From Actinomycetes bacterium (GTDB lineage Bacteria > Actinomycetota > Acidimicrobiia > Acidimicrobiales > Bog-793): a stretch of 10,827 nt of DNA. Location of the stretch: positions 1-10,827 of the forward strand of contig JAKAOD010000060.1 of NCBI GenBank assembly GCA_021823365.1, in the 5' to 3' direction. A program made the translations under genes and the position numbers. This document shows positions 7,248-10,827 of the stretch, piece by piece (the stretch's first letter is position 1; every line of letters starts with the position of its first letter). The notes under the pieces are model-generated. The model saw only the letters and a program-made list of their open reading frames with translations. It had not been told where the DNA came from and ran no database searches.

Positions 7248-7969
7248 CCGCGCCGGTCGAGTTCCGCCTCCGGCTGCAGGGCGTCGTGGTTCACCTCGGC
7301 GGCCGCGCGGTGCTCGGGGGGCTGACGTTCGCCATCCACTCCGGTGAAGCGGTCGCGATCACTGGACCCTCCGGCGCGGGAAAGACCGTGCTCTGCCTGC
7401 TCCTCGCTGGCGCGTTGGAACCCTCAAGAGGGCGGGTGTGGGTGGAGGCAGAGGGAGTCGGGGAGCCTGCCGACGAGCAGCCCGAGTACGGGAGCCCGCC
7501 CAAGGTGGGCGCGACGACCGGGCTCATCCTTCAGACCCACGGACTCGTCGCAAGCTTGACTGCAGAGGAGAACGTCGCGCTGCCTCTCCAATGCCGAGGG
7601 CTGGCGCGCGAGGACGTGGTGCGCCGGACGGCGCGAGCGCTGGCCGACGTGGGTCTCGCCCGCCACGCCTCCCGCCCGATCGACGAGCTCTCAGGTGGTG
7701 AGCGTCAGCGCGTCGGCATCGCTCGGGCACTTGCGTCGGACCCTCAGATCCTCGTCGCCGACGAGCCCACCGCCGAGCTCGATCCCGGCAATCGGGCCAG
7801 GATCCTCGACCTCCTCCTCGGTCTGTCCCGGCGGGGCCGAGCCGTCGTCGTGGCGTCCGACGACCCCGAGGTAGTGGCGACCTGCCAGCGTACGATGGTG
7901 CTCGAGGCGGGCAGGATCGCCGAGCTGCCGGGCGGTGTGGCGCGCGCGGACGCGAGTTCACTCCGATGA
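7244..7969 (+). CDS. ABC transporter ATPase of the LolD/MacB type lacking the switch histidine
   Basis: The product is 241 residues. The ATG at 7244 overlaps the previous stop as ATGA and is preceded by GGAG at 7232-7235 with eight bases spacing. Motifs are Walker A GPSGAGKT (41-48), Q-loop Gln97, an intact signature LSGGERQRVGIARAL (149-163), Walker B ILVADE with Glu174, and an intact D-loop AELD (177-180). The segment expected as ATHDPE reads ASDDPE, so the switch histidine is replaced by Asp206. The aromatic A-loop residue also appears absent near residues 16-20 (VVHLGG). These losses mirror those of the preceding ATPase, which keeps its histidine but lacks signature and D-loop. The natural reading is an obligate heterodimer serving the upstream permease. 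It is the last gene of the operon; a hairpin begins at its stop codon. Confidence 0.88.
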   Translation: MTAPVEFRLRLQGVVVHLGGRAVLGGLTFAIHSGEAVAITGPSGAGKTVLCLLLAGALEPSRGRVWVEAEGVGEPADEQPEYGSPPKVGATTGLILQTHGLVASLTAEENVALPLQCRGLAREDVVRRTARALADVGLARHASRPIDELSGGERQRVGIARALASDPQILVADEPTAELDPGNRARILDLLLGLSRRGRAVVVASDDPEVVATCQRTMVLEAGRIAELPGGVARADASSLR

Positions 7970-8012
7970 GCCTGCGCCAAGGGCAGGCTGGGTTCGCACC
8001 GCTCGAGGCGGT
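7969..8012 (+). terminator. Hairpin pair after the ABC operon, possible terminator
   Basis: AGCCTGC (7969-7975) and GCAGGCT (7983-7989) form a perfect seven-pair stem with a seven-base loop, starting on the last base of the stop codon. A second five-pair stem, ACCGC/GCGGT (7998-8002 with 8008-8012), follows eight bases later. Neither is followed by a T-run, so this is not a classical intrinsic terminator. Its position and the separate promoter for the next gene favour transcription ending here. Confidence 0.4.
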
Positions 8013-8085
8013 TGGTCACGCCCCGGCCGCCCCACCAGGCGGTCCCTACGGCCTCTTCCGTCTGCAACTTGCCCTTCGGAGCGGC

Positions 8086-8101
8086 TAGATTCCCCACGAT
8101 G
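8086..8101 (+). promoter_or_regulatory. Probable leaderless promoter of the DppDF-type gene
   Basis: TAGATT (8086-8091) matches the TANNNT -10 pattern and lies seven bases before the ATG at 8099. Transcription would thus begin at or next to the start codon. There is no ribosome binding site at normal distance (the nearest CGGAG is at 8077-8081, 17 bases away), as expected for a leaderless message. No clear -35 was found. Confidence 0.5.
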
Positions 8102-10204
8102 TCCCTGGTGCTGGAGCTGAGCGACCTGCGCACCGAGTTCCACATGCGCAGCGGCAACGTCGTCGCCGTCGACGGCGTGTCGTTGAGCGTTGCCCAGGGC
8201 GAGTCGGTCGGCATCGTCGGGGAGTCGGGCTGCGGCAAGACCACGGTCGGTCTGTCGATCATGCGCCTGCTCCCCAGCAACGGGCACATCTCGGGCGGAA
8301 GCGTGGTCCTGAACGGTCGCGACCTCGCGACGCTCTCTGAGAAAGAGATGCGGCGAGTACGCGGCAACGAGGTCGCGATGATCCCCCAGGACCCGATGAC
8401 CTCGTTGAACCCGACGATGACCATCGGCAAGCAGATCTCCGAAGCCGTACGACTGCATCGCGACGCGTCCAAGCAAGAGGCCAGAGCCCGCGCACTCGAG
8501 GTGCTCCAGCTGGTCGACATGCCGCGACCTGCCGAGCGACTTGACCAGTACCCTCATGAGCTGTCCGGGGGCCTCCGCCAGCGTGTGATGATCGCAATGG
8601 CGCTTGCCTGCGACCCGACGCTGCTCATCGCCGACGAACCGACTACCGCCCTCGACGTCACCATCCAGGCACAGATCCTCGACCTCATCGACGAGCTGCG
8701 CGAGCGCCTGCGTATGTCGGTCATTCTCGTCACCCACGACATGGGTGTGATCGCGGGTCGGACCGACCGGGTGATCGTGATGTACGCCGGCAGGGTCGCC
8801 GAGGAGGCGACAACCGAGGCCCTGTTCACCAATATGAGGCACCCGTACACCGATGCGCTGCTCGCCTCGGTGCCCAAGCTGACGGCCCACGTCGGCGACC
8901 GCCTGGTGAGCATCCCCGGGCTCCCGCCGGACCTCTCCAAGCCGCACACGAACTGCCGGTTCCACCCCCGTTGCCAGTACGCGACGGACCAATGTCGCGA
9001 GGAGGAGCCGCAGCTCGTCGAGACGGTTGAGCCCGAGCAGAATGGCCAGAGTCCGCACCGCTACGCGTGCTTCCACCCGGTGAACGTCGAGCACGAACCG
9101 GTTGCGGTCGAGGTTCGCAGCGCGACCGAGATCGAGAGCTACTCGGTGCAACGAGCGACCGAGCTCGCGACGCGCCCGGTCCTGCTCAACGTCGAGGACC
9201 TCGTGAAGGAGTTCCCCGTCATGAAGGGCGGGGTGTTCCGACGAACGGTGGGCACGGTGAAGGCCGTCTCCGACGTCTCCTTCTCCATCCGAGAGGGCGA
9301 GGTCTTCGGACTGGTCGGGGAGTCGGGCTGTGGAAAGACGACCGTGGGGCGGCTCGTCGTCGCACTCGAGCGGGCGAACGCCGGCAAGATCCGCTTCGAG
9401 ACCCAGGAGATCCAGTCCTTGCGAGGCAAGCGCCTGCGACGGGCGAGGCGCGATGTCCAGCTCATGTTCCAAGACCCATACGCGTCGCTCGACCCGAGGA
9501 TGCGGGTCGGCGGCATCGTGCGCGAGCCGCTCAAGGTGCAGCGGATCGGCTCGAAGCAGGACCAAACGCGTCGGGTGGCCCAATTGCTGGAGGAGGTCGG
9601 ACTCTCGCGCACCTCCGTCGACCGTTACCCGCACGAATTCTCTGGTGGCCAGCGTCAGCGCATCGGCCTCGCCCGCGCGCTGGCGCTGGGCCCGAAGCTG
9701 ATCGTCGCCGACGAGCCGGTCTCCGCGCTCGACGTCTCGATCCAGGCACAGATCCTGAACTTGATGAAGGACTTGCAGTCACGGCGGGACCTCACGCTCG
9801 TGCTCATCTCCCACGACCTCGCCGTCGTGAGGTACATGGCCGACACCATCGGCGTGATGTACCTCGGCAAGCTCGTCGAGATCGGGCCGGCCAACTCCGT
9901 GTACGACCGACCGGCGCACCACTACACGAGAGGCCTCCTCGACGCGGTGCCCGAAGCCGACCCGGCCACGGCTCGCCTCAAGGTGAGGGCGAAGGGCGTG
10001 CGCGGCGAGCTTCCTTCTGCCGTAGATCCTCCCTCCGGATGCCGGTTCCGAACGCGCTGTCCGCGTGCAGAGGACCGCTGCGCCGCGGAGGTGCCTCCTT
10101 GGCTGGACTTCGGCGACGGGCACATGGCGCTCTGCCACTTCCCCATCGAGACCCCTGTCTCGATCCGGGTGCCCGCGACGCCCGTCGCCACCTCCCGCTC
10201 TTAG
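8099..10204 (+). CDS. Fused DppD-DppF-type peptide/nickel ABC transporter ATPase
   Basis: The product is 701 residues and carries two complete ATPase halves, as in GsiA- or YejF-like proteins. Half one has Walker A GESGCGKT (41-48), Gln97, signature LSGGL (155-159), Walker B LLIADE (Glu180), D-loop TALD and switch His213. Half two has GESGCGKT (407-414), Gln458, FSGGQ (514-518), Walker B Glu539, SALD and His572. After each half comes the C-terminal extension of oligopeptide ATPases with four cysteines: 286, 292, 299, 324 and 648, 654, 661, 679. In DppD-type proteins such cysteines hold an iron-sulfur cluster. All catalytic motifs look intact in both halves. It would energise uptake of peptides, nickel or related solutes through DppB/DppC-like permeases; the substrate is not determinable. 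The ATG at 8099 is preferred over an in-frame TTG at 8012 because family homology starts at [10 protein letters not shown] and the -10 element lies in between. A convergent DppC-like gene lies 142 bases downstream. Confidence 0.92.
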   Translation: MSLVLELSDLRTEFHMRSGNVVAVDGVSLSVAQGESVGIVGESGCGKTTVGLSIMRLLPSNGHISGGSVVLNGRDLATLSEKEMRRVRGNEVAMIPQDPMTSLNPTMTIGKQISEAVRLHRDASKQEARARALEVLQLVDMPRPAERLDQYPHELSGGLRQRVMIAMALACDPTLLIADEPTTALDVTIQAQILDLIDELRERLRMSVILVTHDMGVIAGRTDRVIVMYAGRVAEEATTEALFTNMRHPYTDALLASVPKLTAHVGDRLVSIPGLPPDLSKPHTNCRFHPRCQYATDQCREEEPQLVETVEPEQNGQSPHRYACFHPVNVEHEPVAVEVRSATEIESYSVQRATELATRPVLLNVEDLVKEFPVMKGGVFRRTVGTVKAVSDVSFSIREGEVFGLVGESGCGKTTVGRLVVALERANAGKIRFETQEIQSLRGKRLRRARRDVQLMFQDPYASLDPRMRVGGIVREPLKVQRIGSKQDQTRRVAQLLEEVGLSRTSVDRYPHEFSGGQRQRIGLARALALGPKLIVADEPVSALDVSIQAQILNLMKDLQSRRDLTLVLISHDLAVVRYMADTIGVMYLGKLVEIGPANSVYDRPAHHYTRGLLDAVPEADPATARLKVRAKGVRGELPSAVDPPSGCRFRTRCPRAEDRCAAEVPPWLDFGDGHMALCHFPIETPVSIRVPATPVATSRS

Positions 10205-10219
10205 CGCAGGGAGGAGCGG

Positions 10220-10268
10220 TCGCAGTAACCGGTCTCGGGCCTTGGTGCACACGGGTGCGCGACTGCGA
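10220..10268. terminator. Weak long-loop stem between convergent genes
   Basis: TCGCAGT (10220-10226) and ACTGCGA (10262-10268) can pair perfectly over seven bases around a 35-base loop. It lies in the 142-base gap between two converging genes, where a bidirectional terminator is expected. No T-run flanks it and the loop is long, so this is only a candidate. A shorter GAGCC/GGCTC pair near 10317-10340 is an alternative. Confidence 0.22.
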
Positions 10269-10346
10269 GCGCCTGGCGGTCGACCCCGGTTCAGTGGAAG
10301 GTTGGCCGCCGCGGCGCGAGCCCTTGCGATCGCCCGGCTCCTCGGG

Positions 10347-10827
10347 TCAGCGGCGCTGAGTCCGCACCTCGAGCGCGTCCCGGAGCGCGTCACCGATGAA
10401 GTTGAACGCCACGACGACGAGGACGATGAGGACGCCGACCGGATAGACCTCCCACCACCATCCATTCCCGGCGGCAGTGACTCCGTTCGACAGCATGGTG
10501 CCCCAGTCCGTCCCCGGCGGTGGGATGCCGAAGCCGAGGAAGCCGAGCGCAGCGAGGATGAGAATGGATGTGGCCACCTGGAACGTGGCGAACACCACGA
10601 TGGTCCCGACCGCGTTCGGGATGATGTGCCGGCCGATGATCCTGCCCCCGCCACCACCCATCGCCCGAACGGCCTGGACGTACTCGCGCGTTCGAAGGGT
10701 CAACGTCTCGCCGCGGATCAGGCGTGCGGGGATCAGCCAGCTGACGCCGGCGATGACGAAGATGAGCAGCGGCTCGGAGCTGTGGAAGATGGTGACGAGC
10801 GAGATGAGCAGGAAGAGAACGGGGATC
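10347..10827 (-). CDS. DppC-type ABC transporter permease, C-terminal part (5' end beyond window)
   Basis: The frame is open from the right edge to a TGA at 10349-10347, giving about 159 C-terminal residues. The start is outside the window; a TTG at 10703 is internal and is not taken as the start. The visible part has a hydrophobic span (IPVLFLLISLVTIF), a second one (LLIFVIAGVSWLI), then the cytoplasmic EAA loop of importer permeases (EYVQAVRAMGGGGGRIIGRH followed by IIPNA). Two further spans follow (TIVVFATFQVATSILILAALGF and VYPVGVLIVLVVVAFNFIG). The ending GDALRDALEVR is typical of DppC/OppC. The family forms one half of the membrane channel for peptide or nickel import and contacts the DppD/DppF ATPases through the EAA loop. 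The gene converges on the fused ATPase gene, so its operon and any DppB and binding protein should lie to the right. Confidence 0.92.
   Translation of the reverse strand, partial: IPVLFLLISLVTIFHSSEPLLIFVIAGVSWLIPARLIRGETLTLRTREYVQAVRAMGGGGGRIIGRHIIPNAVGTIVVFATFQVATSILILAALGFLGFGIPPPGTDWGTMLSNGVTAAGNGWWWEVYPVGVLIVLVVVAFNFIGDALRDALEVRTQRR

Noticed and set aside
8012..8098. TTG start giving the DppDF-type protein 29 extra residues
   Set aside because: The extra residues resemble no family member and the start would lie inside a hairpin and upstream of the probable -10 element. Homology begins at the ATG at 8099.
7958..9634. Minus-strand open frame of 558 codons inside the fused ATPase gene
   Set aside because: The plus strand carries both sets of ATPase motifs here; the minus frame shows no domain and is an antisense shadow.

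Overview
The window looks like chromosomal DNA from a high-GC Gram-positive bacterium, most likely an actinomycetote. The reasons are strong GC bias at third codon positions, GTG starts behind purine-rich ribosome binding sites, a secreted protein ending in an Rpf-type (resuscitation-promoting factor) muralytic domain, a DUF664-type DinB remnant and a probable leaderless promoter. The sequence alone does not support a class or genus. No tRNA, rRNA, CRISPR array, integrase or insertion sequence was seen.

Left part (1-2433, minus strand). Reading leftwards there is a secreted Rpf-like cell-wall hydrolase (2433-1792), a decayed DinB/DUF664 gene (1573-1221), and a secreted Kelch-type beta-propeller protein (start 1204) that runs off the left edge. 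The propeller frame has no stop inside the window. The dead DinB gene ends 16 bases before the Kelch start, so the two were probably once one transcription unit.

A 657-base gap (2434-3090) separates the divergent Rpf-like gene from the next operon. It holds two small tandem repeats, an imperfect hairpin and weak promoter-like elements, but no convincing gene.

Centre (3091-7969, plus strand). A tight three-gene operon encodes an ABC exporter-like machine of the FtsX/MacB superfamily. It has one large permease of about ten membrane spans with two extracytoplasmic domains, followed by two different ATPases. The stop and start codons overlap by four bases at both junctions (GTGA, then ATGA). The first ATPase has lost the signature motif and D-loop; the second keeps these but has lost the switch histidine. 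Together they predict a heterodimer with one working and one degenerate ATP site, which is the most interesting observation here.

Right part (8099-10827). A fused DppD-DppF-type peptide-transport ATPase lies on the plus strand with its own probable leaderless promoter. It converges on the end of a DppC-type permease gene on the minus strand. These are probably parts of one peptide/nickel-type ABC importer, although the genes are not in the usual single operon.
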